64,000 nt of DNA from Pseudomonas leptonychotis. Its GTDB lineage: Bacteria > Pseudomonadota > Gammaproteobacteria > Pseudomonadales > Pseudomonadaceae. This document shows, piece by piece, positions 35,184 through 44,431 of this stretch. The stretch covers positions 124,001 through 188,000 of the forward strand of contig NZ_RFLV01000004.1 of NCBI RefSeq assembly GCF_004920405.1, in the 5' to 3' direction. A program made the translations under genes and the position numbers. Positions within the stretch are counted from its first letter, which is position 1. Every line of letters starts with the position of its first letter. The notes beneath the pieces were generated by a model that saw only the letters and a list, made by a program, of their open reading frames with translations, had not been told where the DNA came from and did no database searches.

Positions 35184-36091
35184 CTGCGCTCCTCGGCATT
35201 GCCCTGCAGGATTGGCGCGGGCAAGGGCAGAGTTTTACCTTCAAGGGCCATGCCATACGTTACTGGACGGCAGGTGCGGCAGATGCTGAGCCGCTGTTGC
35301 TGATTCACGGCTTCCCCACCGCCAGCTGGGATTGGCATTACCTGTGGCAGCCGCTGGCGCAGAAGTACCGAGTGATCGCCTGCGACATGCTCGGCTTTGG
35401 CGATTCGGCCAAGCCGCGCGGGCATGCCTACAGCCTGCTGGAGCAGGCCGATCTGCAACAAGCACTGCTTGAACACCTGGCGATTCAGGGACCGCTGCAT
35501 GTATTGGCTCATGATTATGGCGACAGCGTGGCCCAGGAGTTGATTGCCCGTGACCAGGACGGTCGTATTAAGTTGGGCAGTTGCGTGTTTCTCAATGGCG
35601 GCCTGTTCCCGGAAACCCACCACCCGGTGTTGGTGCAAAAGCTGCTGCTCAGCCCCGTGGGGCCCTTGATCAGTCGGTTGTTTAGCCGGCAAAAGCTGGC
35701 TGCCAGTTTTGCCAAGGTGTTCGGCCCGCACACCCAGCCCAGCGCTCGCGAGCTGGATGATTTCTGGAGCCTGATTGCCGCCAATGATGGCACCGCAGTG
35801 ATGCACCGGTTGATTCGTTACATGCCCGAGCGTCGCGTGCAGCGTGACCGCTGGGTGGCTGCAATGCAGGCCACGACAGTGCCTATGCGGATAATAGATG
35901 GGGCGGCCGACCCGATTTCCGGCGCACACATGGTGGTGCGTTATCGCGAGCTGATTGCCAACGCCGACACCGTCCTGCTGGAGCAGATCGGCCACTATCC
36001 GCAAACTGAGGCCCCGGCAGAGGTGCTGATGCATTACTTACACTTTCGTGACCGGCTGGAGGCCGCCGCATGCAGCGACGTACTGTCTTAA
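35180..36091 (+). CDS. Alpha/beta hydrolase
   Basis: A 303-residue alpha/beta hydrolase. HGFPTASWDWHYLW forms the oxyanion region, DMLGFGDSAKP follows, and LAHDYGDSVAQ holds an aspartate in the nucleophile position (HDYGDS) instead of serine, as in epoxide hydrolase or haloalkane dehalogenase-like enzymes. The C-terminal IGHYPQTEAP supplies the histidine. The start is the GTG at 35180 that overlaps the aldolase stop. The DUF1569 gene overlaps its end, so the group is an operon. Confidence 0.85.
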   Translation: MTALLGIALQDWRGQGQSFTFKGHAIRYWTAGAADAEPLLLIHGFPTASWDWHYLWQPLAQKYRVIACDMLGFGDSAKPRGHAYSLLEQADLQQALLEHLAIQGPLHVLAHDYGDSVAQELIARDQDGRIKLGSCVFLNGGLFPETHHPVLVQKLLLSPVGPLISRLFSRQKLAASFAKVFGPHTQPSARELDDFWSLIAANDGTAVMHRLIRYMPERRVQRDRWVAAMQATTVPMRIIDGAADPISGAHMVVRYRELIANADTVLLEQIGHYPQTEAPAEVLMHYLHFRDRLEAAACSDVLS

Positions 36092-36600
36092 AAGGAGCCG
36101 CTCTGGGTGGTGTCGCGGTCTTGGGCGTGGGTTTCTGGGCATTGCCCAGCGGGGTAGCCCCGGCTGCCGTGAGCCTGCAAGGCGCACAACAGGTGTTGGC
36201 AGGGCTGGTCGATAAACCGTTAACCAGCCTCAAAGGCTGGAGCCCGGCGCAGGTGTTTAACCATTGCGCGCAGAGCATCGAGTACTCCATTAGCGGTTAT
36301 CCCGCGCTTAAGCCCGGCTGGTTTCGTAGTAGCGTCGGCCCGCTGGCCTTCAGTGTATTTGCCGCGCGCGGGGCCATGCGTCACCCGCTGGATGAAGCCA
36401 TTCCGGGCGCTGCAACGCTCAGCGAGCCGTCTAGCCAAACCTTGGCGCTCAAGCGTTTGCAGCAGGCCTTCAGCGATTTTGTAGCCTACCAAGGTGAGTT
36501 GCAGCCGCACTTCGCCTATGGCGTGTTAAACCATGCTGATTACGCTCAGGCCCATGTGCTGCACCTGTACAACCATCTCACACTGCTCAAGTTGGCCTGA
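36070..36600 (+). CDS. DUF1569 family protein with a twin-arginine signal
   Basis: A 176-residue protein. The N terminus MQRRTVLKGAALGGVAVLGVGFWALP is a twin-arginine (RR) export signal, followed by a DUF1569-like helical domain (GWSPAQVFNHCAQSIEYSISGYP, then NHADYAQAHVLHLYNHLTLL), which belongs to the DinB-like fold. The function is unknown. It overlaps the hydrolase gene by 22 bases. The SDR gene follows after 108 bp. Confidence 0.8.
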   Translation: MQRRTVLKGAALGGVAVLGVGFWALPSGVAPAAVSLQGAQQVLAGLVDKPLTSLKGWSPAQVFNHCAQSIEYSISGYPALKPGWFRSSVGPLAFSVFAARGAMRHPLDEAIPGAATLSEPSSQTLALKRLQQAFSDFVAYQGELQPHFAYGVLNHADYAQAHVLHLYNHLTLLKLA

Positions 36601-36707
36601 CTATCCCGCTGCTTTATCGCGCACCATTCAGCGCTGCTCGTATCTATTGTGACTGGCGTGCGTCTGCTGGACACTCGGTGCATTGTTAATCTGCCGAGGA
36701 ATGCTGC

Positions 36708-37619
36708 ATGAGCGACGCCATCCGTTTTCAAGATCAGGTTGTAATCGTCACCGGGGCCGGTGGTGGCCTGGGCCGCGCCCATGCGCTGCTGTTCGCCCAG
36801 CACGGCGCCAAAGTGGTGGTCAATGACCTTGGCGGCAGCACCCACGGCGAAGGCGCTAACGCGTCGGCGGCAGACAAAGTGGTTGAGGAAATCCGGGCTG
36901 CCGGTGGTACCGCAGTGGCCAACCACGATTCGGTGACCGACGGCGAGAAGATCGTGCAGTGCGCACTGGATACCTTTGGCCGCATCGATGTGGTGGTGAA
37001 TAACGCCGGCATCCTGCGCGACAAAACTTTCCATAAGATGGACGACGCCGACTGGGATCTGGTTTACAAGGTCCACGTCGAAGGCGCCTACAAGGTAACT
37101 CGCGCCGCGTGGCCGCACATGCGTGAGCAGGGTTATGGCCGCATCATCTTCACCGCGTCCACCTCAGGTATCTACGGTAACTTCGGCCAGTCCAACTACG
37201 GCATGGCCAAGCTTGGCCTGTACGGCTTGACCCGCACCCTGGCCATCGAAGGTCGCAAAAACAACATCCTGGTCAACGCCATCGCCCCGACTGGCGGCAC
37301 GCGCATGACCGAAGGGCTGATCCCGCCACAGGTGTTCGAGCAGCTCAAGCCTGAGCTGGTCAGCCCGCTGGTGGTGTACCTGGCCAGCAACGCCTGCGAA
37401 GAAACCTCCGGCCTGTTTGAAGTCGGTGGCGGCTGGATGGGCAAAGTGCGTTGGGAGCGCAGCCTGGGTGCCGGTTTCGATCCACGGGTCGGCTACAGCC
37501 CGGAAGACGTGGCGGCCAACTTCGCGCAAATCTGCGACTTCGAGGGCGCGGCCCATCCGAAGGACAACATCGAAGCGATGAAAGAGATGATGGCCAACCT
37601 GCAGAAGTTCGCCCTCTGA
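36708..37619 (+). CDS. SDR family oxidoreductase, MFE-2/hydroxyacyl-CoA dehydrogenase type
   Basis: A 303-residue short-chain dehydrogenase. TGAGGGLGRAHALLFAQHGAKVVVNDLGG at the N terminus and NNAGILRDK and YGMAKLGLYGLTRTLAIEG with the catalytic Tyr and Lys match the dehydrogenase domain of peroxisomal-type multifunctional enzyme 2. It probably acts on 3-hydroxyacyl-CoA. The acyl-CoA dehydrogenase at 30203 is 5 kb away, so a shared pathway is only a possibility. A strong terminator follows. Confidence 0.9.
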   Translation: MSDAIRFQDQVVIVTGAGGGLGRAHALLFAQHGAKVVVNDLGGSTHGEGANASAADKVVEEIRAAGGTAVANHDSVTDGEKIVQCALDTFGRIDVVVNNAGILRDKTFHKMDDADWDLVYKVHVEGAYKVTRAAWPHMREQGYGRIIFTASTSGIYGNFGQSNYGMAKLGLYGLTRTLAIEGRKNNILVNAIAPTGGTRMTEGLIPPQVFEQLKPELVSPLVVYLASNACEETSGLFEVGGGWMGKVRWERSLGAGFDPRVGYSPEDVAANFAQICDFEGAAHPKDNIEAMKEMMANLQKFAL

Positions 37620-37680
37620 TTACGCCACTTTGGCGGAATATCGTTCAGTAGGCTGATGCCACTGTCGCAAGTGTTTAAGA

Positions 37681-37712
37681 CAAAGGCCGGCATTTGCCGG
37701 CCTTTGATTTTT
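37681..37712 (+). terminator. Rho-independent terminator after the SDR gene
   Basis: An 11-bp perfect stem (37681-37691 with 37696-37706) with a 4-base loop is followed by a T run. It lies 61 bp after the stop. Confidence 0.9.
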
Positions 37713-37860
37713 TAGTGAATGGGTACCTGCGGTCGTGATGATTTGACGGGCTGCAAGCGGCCAGAAGCGGACACCCTGAGACAGCTGCTGAGAATATTTA
37801 GGACCCGAGACTAATAATAACTGGGGGGATCGCCATTTTATAAATCGAGGTCGGCGGCAT

Positions 37861-38781
37861 TTATCCGGCCGTATTGAACGATGCGACGACGTCGACAAGC
37901 TGTTGCCTGACCCAAACATGGGCGGGGTCGCCGTGAAAGCGTTCATTCCAGATCATGGCTGGTGACAGGGGCGCAACCTTTAGCGGCAGATCTAGGAGCG
38001 CAAGTGGGAGCCTTTTCGCAAGCAGGCGCGCCAAACGGCTGGGCAACGTGAGAATCATGTCGCTGTCCGCCACCAACATCGCACCAGCAACAAAGTGGGG
38101 AACTCGCAGCGCGACTTGGCGAGTGAGCCCCAGCGTCGAGAGCGCGACTTCGACCGCGCTCCCTCCCACTCCGGAAATGGTCACGGTGATGTGGCGCAAG
38201 GTCACATAACGCTCCAGGCTGAGTCCGTCTGTTACACAGGGGTGATCGGACCTCACTACGCACACCAGGCTATCAGCGTAAAGGCGGCGCCGATGGAGAC
38301 TGCCGGGCAGTGTCTCGAAAATGCCCAGGGCTAGATCTACGTCCCCCTGCTCGACCAGCCGCACGTTATCCCCAACAGGTTGCGCGATATGGAGACTTAG
38401 CGCTGGCGCATGGCGCTCGAAGCGGGCGATTAAACCAGCAAGGACCGTCAGGCTCAGATGGTCGTGCGCGGCGATCGTGATTCGCCCCGTTGCAGAGGCA
38501 GGGTCGAAGACGGCAGGCGAGACGATGCCTCTGGCATCGTCCAGCAGTTTAGCCACGGGAGCTGCCAGCATTTCGCCGCGTGGCGTCAGTTCCAGCCCGA
38601 GCTTGCCGCGAACCACCAGGCGATCACCCAGCATCGTGCGCAGTCGCCCCAGCGCGCGGCTGGCGGCCGGTTGGCTCAAGCCCAGGCGGAGGCCCGCCTG
38701 CGTAACACTTCGCTCCCGAACGAGTGCTTCGAACAGCTTTAACAGATTGAGGTCGACCCTAGATAAATCCACTTGACGCAT
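37861..38781 (-). CDS. LysR family transcriptional regulator
   Basis: A 306-residue LysR regulator. The helix-turn-helix region is SVTQAGLRLGLSQPAASRALGRLRTMLGDRLVVR near residues 25-58, and the effector domain follows. I chose the MRQVDLSRVDLN start, preceded by a GGAAG site; other ATGs lie at 38799 and 38832. It is divergent from the NmrA-like gene at 38861 with about 80 bp between, so it is the likely regulator of that gene. Confidence 0.9.
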   Translation of the reverse strand: MRQVDLSRVDLNLLKLFEALVRERSVTQAGLRLGLSQPAASRALGRLRTMLGDRLVVRGKLGLELTPRGEMLAAPVAKLLDDARGIVSPAVFDPASATGRITIAAHDHLSLTVLAGLIARFERHAPALSLHIAQPVGDNVRLVEQGDVDLALGIFETLPGSLHRRRLYADSLVCVVRSDHPCVTDGLSLERYVTLRHITVTISGVGGSAVEVALSTLGLTRQVALRVPHFVAGAMLVADSDMILTLPSRLARLLAKRLPLALLDLPLKVAPLSPAMIWNERFHGDPAHVWVRQQLVDVVASFNTAG

Positions 38782-38860
38782 GTTGGCTATAACTTCCATA
38801 TCATTTATGTACGTCGCGCAATCATCCACCATCCTGGTTCATCTAAACAGGAGATGTTGT

Positions 38861-39760
38861 ATGACTGCTTATTCCCCCCTTCCTTATGCTGTATTCGGCG
38901 TGTCCGGTCGTACCGGTGCCGCAACCGCTGATGCTCTCTTGCGCTCCGGCCAGCCTGTGCGCGTCGTGGTGCGCGACTCGGCCAAGGCCCAGGCCTGGGC
39001 GGAACGTGGCGCAGAAGTTGCCGTGGCCGACCTGACTGATCTGGCCGCAATGACCCAGGCACTCAGTCAGGTCCAAGGCGCCTATGTCGTCAGCCCGCAA
39101 CACTACAGCCGTGAAGACCTGTTCGAGAGAGCAGAGCTGATTGCCGAGATCACGGCGCGCGCCGCAATTGCGGCGGACGTGCCCAGACTTGTGGCCCTTT
39201 CCTCGGTGGGTGCCGACCGTGAAAGCGGAACAGGGTGGATCAGGATGAACCGCATGTTCGAGCAGCGTTTGACCGATGCCGGTGTGTCCACCATCTTCCT
39301 GCGCGCGGCCTATTTCATGGAAAACTGGATGCCGATGGTCGGACAGGCCATGCGCAGCGGCACTCTGCCGACGTTTCTGGCACCACCACAGCGTCTTCTC
39401 CCGATGGTGGCGACTGTGGATGTCGGTAGTGCTGCAGCTGCTTTGCTGCAAGAAAAAAGGACAGGGACCTGCGCCGTCACTCTCGCGGGGCCCAAAGACT
39501 ATGCCCCGAACGATGTCGCTGCCATTGTTTCAGCCACGCTCGAGAAGCCTGTCGACGTTGCAGTTCTGCCGGAAACTGAGTGGCCAGAAGCGCTGGCGGA
39601 TGCCCATTTCTCAAAGGCCGCCCTTGCTGGATTCACCGAAATGACCCGTGGCCTCAATTGCTCGCATATCGACATCAAAAGCGATCCCCGCGCGGTCGAA
39701 TGGGTAGGAACAACTCCGCTCGAACGAGTTATCGTCGAACTGGTACAGGGTCAGCGATAA
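38861..39760 (+). CDS. NmrA-like NAD(P)-binding protein
   Basis: A 299-residue Rossmann-fold protein of the NmrA/atypical SDR group. The nucleotide motif YAVFGVSGRTGAATADALLRSG lies at the N terminus, then DLTDLAAMTQAL, LVALSSVGADRESGTGW and FLRAAYFMENWMP. Such proteins act as quinone reductases (QorB-like) or redox-sensing regulators. The ATG at 38861 follows CAGGAG. It is divergent from the LysR gene. Function is not known. Confidence 0.88.
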   Translation: MTAYSPLPYAVFGVSGRTGAATADALLRSGQPVRVVVRDSAKAQAWAERGAEVAVADLTDLAAMTQALSQVQGAYVVSPQHYSREDLFERAELIAEITARAAIAADVPRLVALSSVGADRESGTGWIRMNRMFEQRLTDAGVSTIFLRAAYFMENWMPMVGQAMRSGTLPTFLAPPQRLLPMVATVDVGSAAAALLQEKRTGTCAVTLAGPKDYAPNDVAAIVSATLEKPVDVAVLPETEWPEALADAHFSKAALAGFTEMTRGLNCSHIDIKSDPRAVEWVGTTPLERVIVELVQGQR

Positions 39761-39912
39761 AGGCCAGCTGGCGTTATATGCGCAAACTTCGCCGCACTCG
39801 GTGACATGGGCTTAGCAAGCATTTCCGGATGAAGCCAAGTGCGTCGTGGTGTCCGCTAAAGCCAGTGCCAAGGCCGCTGCGACCGGCTATCGCGACACAC
39901 TGCGGGCCTGAC

Positions 39913-39972
39913 CGTCCGCTTCTGGCCGATCTCTGCCGATCATGACAGGCGAGATTTGGCCAAAAGCAGACG
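39913..39972. repeat. Imperfect palindromic repeat, copy A
   Basis: CGTCCGCTTCTGGCC (39913-39927) matches the inverse of 39958-39972 at 13 of 15 positions. The same TGGCCGA...TGCC pattern is found at 44457-44506 and at about 47090-47165. Such palindromes are common in Pseudomonas intergenic regions. The 240 bp between the NmrA-like gene and the orphan lipoprotein otherwise hold no feature. Confidence 0.65.
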
Positions 39973-40000
39973 CTGAAGAAAGAAATGACGGTTTCAATGC

Positions 40001-41119
40001 TCAAGGCCATTCAACGACAACCGCTTTCGGGTCACCCTGACGCATCTGATGTAATTCAGCATCCGCCTTCGCTTGTGTCGCATGGCAAAACGAGAAGGCG
40101 TTCTGGGTTTTGCCAGTCGGCCCTTTGGCCTCGCCCATACAAACTGTTGCACCCGGTGCGCAAATGACGGGATTGAGTTTGAATTCTCCCCAAACGCCCG
40201 GCTGCTCCTGTTTTACTTTCGCGATGTAGTGTGTGAGCGAAGGTCGTATGTCGTTTGCTGCCCCGACGATCAATTTGACCGGGCTGACAGTAGCGCCGTA
40301 AGTATGCTGAGTGGAGATGACCGCGGTGCAATACATAGCACCTACAGAGGTCACTGACTGCTCGACCGGAGGCGCAGTCGTCACGCTGGTTACTGGAGCC
40401 GTTGGCATCACCGGCACTTGAGCGGCTCGCTCGGCAGGCAACCAGTCAATCACGTGCAGCAATGGGTTAGTGGCACGCAGGGAGGCCAAGCCTTTTTCAA
40501 CAGCTTCCCTTGACGTGCTACAAATAACGCTCGCCAACCGAGTCCCATGAGTGAATGAGCCAGTGTCAGCTTTGCTGACGGTGCAGCTCTGGCTCTGCGC
40601 TAATGTACTGCAGGAAAGCGGACCAAGTTGTTCGCTGTTTACGCGGGACATCAAAAATGCCTGGAACTCGGTGAGCGCAACCCGCGCTGGCGCGCCAGCG
40701 ATGGCGCCAGCTTGCCAGGGTTTGCTGACGACACCCGTAGTAGTGTTCGCGGGCTCCATCAGATTTCTATTTGTGTAATAGGCGAAGCAATGACTGTCGT
40801 CACCCACTGGGGTGGGAGGCGCGGCACTGGTTTGTCCAGATGCGGGACAATTGCGCAGCGCGAGAGCATTACTTAAACCCTGAAAGTTTGCCTGTAACCC
40901 CGGTATATGGAGATGTGAATCAGTAGGATGATCCACTGCGACGTTTTGCAGCAATTGCTGGTAGCCATCGCGTTTGTAGGCGAGTTCCTCGCAGCTCAAT
41001 GAGGCGAACACCGAAGGATCGGGAATGGGGTAGGGCTGAGGTCGCGAGGGTTCTGTAGAAACACAGCCTGCCAGAAGTGCAACGGCAATCCACAAAAATG
41101 ATCGCTGAATAATTGTCAT
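40001..41119 (-). CDS. Putative lipoprotein, 372 aa, no family recognised
   Basis: An exported lipoprotein: signal SFLWIAVALLAGC with lipobox LAGC, then a Pro-rich spacer (STEPSRPQPYPIPDPS). The body has eight or more cysteines, spread in pairs (SLSCEEL, LRNCPAS, SHCFAY, LSCSTLAQSQSCTV, VICSTS, MYCTAV, VICAPGATVC, SFCHAT), which suggests disulfides. A Thr/Val/Pro-rich linker lies near residue 240. I do not recognise the family. The gene lies alone among repeats and an IS remnant. Function unknown. Confidence 0.7.
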   Translation of the reverse strand: MTIIQRSFLWIAVALLAGCVSTEPSRPQPYPIPDPSVFASLSCEELAYKRDGYQQLLQNVAVDHPTDSHLHIPGLQANFQGLSNALALRNCPASGQTSAAPPTPVGDDSHCFAYYTNRNLMEPANTTTGVVSKPWQAGAIAGAPARVALTEFQAFLMSRVNSEQLGPLSCSTLAQSQSCTVSKADTGSFTHGTRLASVICSTSREAVEKGLASLRATNPLLHVIDWLPAERAAQVPVMPTAPVTSVTTAPPVEQSVTSVGAMYCTAVISTQHTYGATVSPVKLIVGAANDIRPSLTHYIAKVKQEQPGVWGEFKLNPVICAPGATVCMGEAKGPTGKTQNAFSFCHATQAKADAELHQMRQGDPKAVVVEWP

Positions 41120-41242
41120 TGTTGCCTCAGGATGTGCGTGAGTAGGGTTTTTCAGGACGCTACGGTTTTGCCATTATCGTGTCCACTTATTCGTCAGGGC
41201 CGCGTTGTATTTGATCTTGCGGAAATTTAAGAATGAATCGCT

Positions 41243-41405
41243 CCTGGTTTCGTAGACACCTCCAAGCCTCATATTTCGACCTATAAAGATGTGCCATGAG
41301 CAACCCGCGTTACCCGAAGATTTAAAATCGAAGCAGTCAAAAAAGTGATCGTGCGAGGTCTTTCGGTAGCTAAGGGCGTTGCTCGTTCAGGCGTGTCGAC
41401 ACACC
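41243..41405 (+). pseudogene. IS3-family insertion sequence remnant (orfA 5' part)
   Basis: An ATG at 41296 opens MSNPRYPK, and after a frameshift of two missing bases the sequence continues FKIEAVKKVIVRGLSVAKGVARSGVST, which is the start of an IS3-type OrfA (MSNPRYPEEFKIEAVKQ-like). CCTGGTTTCGTAGACACC at 41243-41260 resembles an IS3-type end. The copy is decayed and cut off, and its last bases overlap the 3' end of the MFS gene on the other strand. Confidence 0.7.
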
Positions 41406-42820
41406 GCCTTTCTGCCTTGCAGTGTGCTTATCAGGGCTGCGAACACGTTCAATAAAGCTCCTGCACCAAGAGCAAGCTGAGGTGCAGAGTCGGCGGGGAA
41501 CAAGTTAAAGAGCAACGTCATGAGAACTGCGCCAGCAGTTTGCCCGAGTAAGCGCGCGGTACCCTGCATTCCTCCAGCCACACCACTTCGGCTCAGCGGC
41601 GCTGCGAGGAACATGTTGCGGTTATTGGCCACGTTAAAAAGGCCAAAACCGAGACCGCAGAGCATGGTTAGTGGCACAAACATCATGAGGTTTTCCTGCA
41701 GAGGCCAAAGCGCAACTCCGGCTAATCCTGTCGCAAGGCACATGCCTCCTATCGAACAAAACCAGGCAGTCGAGAATCGGTTTGAAAAACGACTAGCTAG
41801 CGGAGCTATTAGCGCGACGGTTAAAGGCCAGGGGATCATGTAGAGACCTGTCATCAGCACCTCTTGCCCAAGGCTGTGCTGCAGGTAGAAGGGCAGCGCG
41901 ACCAAGCCTGCGGTCTGCCCAGCAAAGCAGAGCACCGAGGCAATAACTGAAATACGGAATGAGTGGACCCTGAGCAGGTCAAGCGGAATCAGTGGCGCTT
42001 CCTTCTGCCTTTCTCGCGTAATCAACAGCATCAGTTGGGTAGTGGAGATGACCAGTAACGCTGCAGCGAGTGCTGTGTGCTCAATGATGACTCCAGCGGC
42101 TATGACCAGCGATGCAAAGGTCCCGGCATTCAATGCAATGCTCAACAGATCAGCTTTGCGCGCGCTGCCGTCCACAGCGGGCAGCGCACGGGTCGCTAGC
42201 AACACCCAGAGCCCCAAGGGCAGCAGCACAGCAAATAACCATCGCCAATCTGCCACGCTGAGAATTGCTGCCCCCATTGCGGGGCCTGCGGCTGATGACA
42301 GGGCAATCGCAAGTGCATTCCAGCCGATAGCGGCACCTAGTTGTTGGCTCGATACCACTTGGCGCAGCAGTGCAATGGCGAGTGCCATGACTGCCGCGCC
42401 TCCAAGCCCCTGCAGCAACCGCGCGGCAATGAGCCAAGGCAACGTCGGCGCCAGCGCGCACATCAGGGTGGCGACCAGAAAGAGCGCCACTCCCCAGCGA
42501 AATACTCGGCGGTAGCCAAGGCTTTCACCTAGCGCTGCGCAGGGCAGCAGAGCCATCAGGAGCGCCGCCTGGTTGGCCGTGATGATCCAGATGGACAGGG
42601 CGGGGGGCACTTGCAGCGATTGGGCGATCGTTGGCAAGGCCATGTTGGCTATCGCCGTATTGAGCACCACCAGCACCATGGCTACGAGCACCGAGCCGAT
42701 GGCAGTCAAGCTTCTTGGTTTTGCGCGGACTGGCAGCGCGTTAACAGGCTGCACCGATGAGGCTGCTTGTTCCGGTCGTATGCTGAGACGGCCGACTTTG
42801 GGCGCTGGGCCAAGCTTCAT
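41387..42820 (-). CDS. MFS transporter, DHA2-like (14-TM class)
   Basis: A 477-residue multidrug-type transporter. About 14 transmembrane segments are visible. The motif LGYRRVFRWG in the 2-3 loop and the antiporter motif GWNALAIALSSAAGPAMGAAI fit the DHA2 group. The start is the ATG at 42820 that overlaps the TGA of the cupin gene (ATGA), so the two are translationally coupled. The C terminus (GRKAVCRHA) is encoded by bases that look like an IS3 remnant, so the original end was probably replaced. Substrate unknown. Confidence 0.88.
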   Translation of the reverse strand: MKLGPAPKVGRLSIRPEQAASSVQPVNALPVRAKPRSLTAIGSVLVAMVLVVLNTAIANMALPTIAQSLQVPPALSIWIITANQAALLMALLPCAALGESLGYRRVFRWGVALFLVATLMCALAPTLPWLIAARLLQGLGGAAVMALAIALLRQVVSSQQLGAAIGWNALAIALSSAAGPAMGAAILSVADWRWLFAVLLPLGLWVLLATRALPAVDGSARKADLLSIALNAGTFASLVIAAGVIIEHTALAAALLVISTTQLMLLITRERQKEAPLIPLDLLRVHSFRISVIASVLCFAGQTAGLVALPFYLQHSLGQEVLMTGLYMIPWPLTVALIAPLASRFSNRFSTAWFCSIGGMCLATGLAGVALWPLQENLMMFVPLTMLCGLGFGLFNVANNRNMFLAAPLSRSGVAGGMQGTARLLGQTAGAVLMTLLFNLFPADSAPQLALGAGALLNVFAALISTLQGRKAVCRHA

Positions 42821-43380
42821 GACTCCAACCACTGGGGAGCGCATTGGCTCGCCGGGACCCAATCACCCTCCTGCTCTATATAGCGTGTCAGCTTGCGGGC
42901 CTCTTTGTCCTCCTTCTTCAAATCGCGCTCGGTAAAGCGAAAGAGCACAGCAGGCCCGGAGATGCAGCGCGTATCGTGAATATCACCCGGCAGGTAGACC
43001 TGCGTTTGACCGGCGCAAACCCTTGTGACACTGCGCTTTACCAGTTTCACCTGGCCATCTGGGGCCTGAACCTTGGCATAGGTGGTCATTTCTATTTCAC
43101 CGTGCTGCACCGCGTAAATGACCCAGCTTCTGCCGTGATCATGAGGCGGCCGATAGAGCCCCTCAGGCTCAGTGTGTGCCAGCAACACAAAGCCGTTTAC
43201 CGAGTCTCGGTACATTTCTTGTTGAGCCAATGCACGCTGGCGTAGATCTGCCAACCATGGCTCGGTGGCAGGCGCCTTCAGGAGCTCATCCAGCTGTTGC
43301 TGGCAGCCTGCGACTACCTCAGAGCTGAGCGGCCCCCAGATTGATTGGACATGCTCAACAAATCTGCTCAACGAATTCAT
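42817..43380 (-). CDS. Cupin dioxygenase-like protein (cysteine dioxygenase fold)
   Basis: A 187-residue protein with a cupin fold like cysteine dioxygenase. The histidine pair and glutamate region is PPHDHGRSWVIYAVQHGEIEM, and the third metal histidine may be in YLPGDIHDTRC. No Cys-Tyr cross-link site is obvious. It is the first gene of a two-gene unit with the MFS exporter and is divergent from the LysR gene at 43525. The substrate could be a thiol or small carboxylate, which is a guess. Confidence 0.78.
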   Translation of the reverse strand: MNSLSRFVEHVQSIWGPLSSEVVAGCQQQLDELLKAPATEPWLADLRQRALAQQEMYRDSVNGFVLLAHTEPEGLYRPPHDHGRSWVIYAVQHGEIEMTTYAKVQAPDGQVKLVKRSVTRVCAGQTQVYLPGDIHDTRCISGPAVLFRFTERDLKKEDKEARKLTRYIEQEGDWVPASQCAPQWLES

Positions 43381-43524
43381 ACATCATCTCCTCATTCATT
43401 TCGGTACGAATGTGCCGATGGAGAGAACTGTATGTAGGGTAGATACATGGCGGAAGACGCACTGTTTGCAGTTTATTGTTGCGTCTGACGCCATGTGACA
43501 GACAAGTTGGGCTAACATCAGGCC

Positions 43525-44418
43525 ATGTCGAATCCGGACCTTAATCTGCTCATTACCCTCGACGCAGTGCTCGCCGAAGGAAGTGTCACGCGTGCAGCTA
43601 AACGCCTGCGGCTCAGTCCCTCGGCGATGAGCCGGGCACTTGCGCGGCTCAGAGAAACCACGGGAGATCCGCTTTTAGTCAGGGCGGGAAGGGGGCTTGT
43701 GCCTACTCCTAGGGCGATCGAGCTTCGTGATCGCGTCAGTCAGCTTGTTCGAGATGCGCAGGAGGTTTTGTCCCCAGTCGAGCTTCTTGACCTGAAAAAG
43801 CTCGACCGGACTTTCGCGATCAGAACCAGCGAGGGTTTTGCTGAGAGCTTTGGCCCGGCTCTTATCGCACGTGTTGCGGAGCAGGCCCCTGGAGTTCGGT
43901 TGTTTTTTATGCAGAAGCCGGACAAAGACAGTAAGCCGTTACGCGATGGAGTCGTCGACCTTGAAACAGGTGTTATAGATCTGACCTCTGCCCCCGAGCT
44001 TAAGGGCCAGTCTTTGTTCAGGGATAATTACGTCGGCGTTGTACGAGCCGGGCACCCACTGAGCCGCGACGCAATCACGCGGGAACAGTATGCAGCGGGC
44101 ATGCATATTTCAGTGTCGCGAGAGGGTGTAGAAAAAGGCCCCATAGATGACGCGCTGCAGTCACTTGGATTGGAGCGGAAGATAGCCACGATCGTCGCTG
44201 GCTTTTCAACCGCGCTGGGGCTGGCCCGGGGATCCGATTTGATCGCCAGTGTACCCGAGCGTCATACCGCGAGTTTGCGCGAGGGGATGTATAGCTTTCC
44301 GCTTCCGGTTCACACGCAAGCCTTCACCGTTGCTTTGCTTTGGCATCCCCGATTCAGTGCTGATCCGGCTCATCGGTGGCTTCGAAGTCTGGTTCTTGGT
44401 GTTTGTGGAAAAACTTAA
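43525..44418 (+). CDS. LysR family transcriptional regulator
   Basis: A 297-residue LysR regulator with the helix-turn-helix GSVTRAAKRLRLSPSAMSRALARLRETTGDPLLVR near residues 20-53. The effector domain follows. It is divergent from the cupin-MFS unit (gap about 145 bp) and so probably controls that pair. It stands in the accessory region flanked by repeats. Confidence 0.92.
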   Translation: MSNPDLNLLITLDAVLAEGSVTRAAKRLRLSPSAMSRALARLRETTGDPLLVRAGRGLVPTPRAIELRDRVSQLVRDAQEVLSPVELLDLKKLDRTFAIRTSEGFAESFGPALIARVAEQAPGVRLFFMQKPDKDSKPLRDGVVDLETGVIDLTSAPELKGQSLFRDNYVGVVRAGHPLSRDAITREQYAAGMHISVSREGVEKGPIDDALQSLGLERKIATIVAGFSTALGLARGSDLIASVPERHTASLREGMYSFPLPVHTQAFTVALLWHPRFSADPAHRWLRSLVLGVCGKT

Positions 44419-44431
44419 TACTGACTGACCT

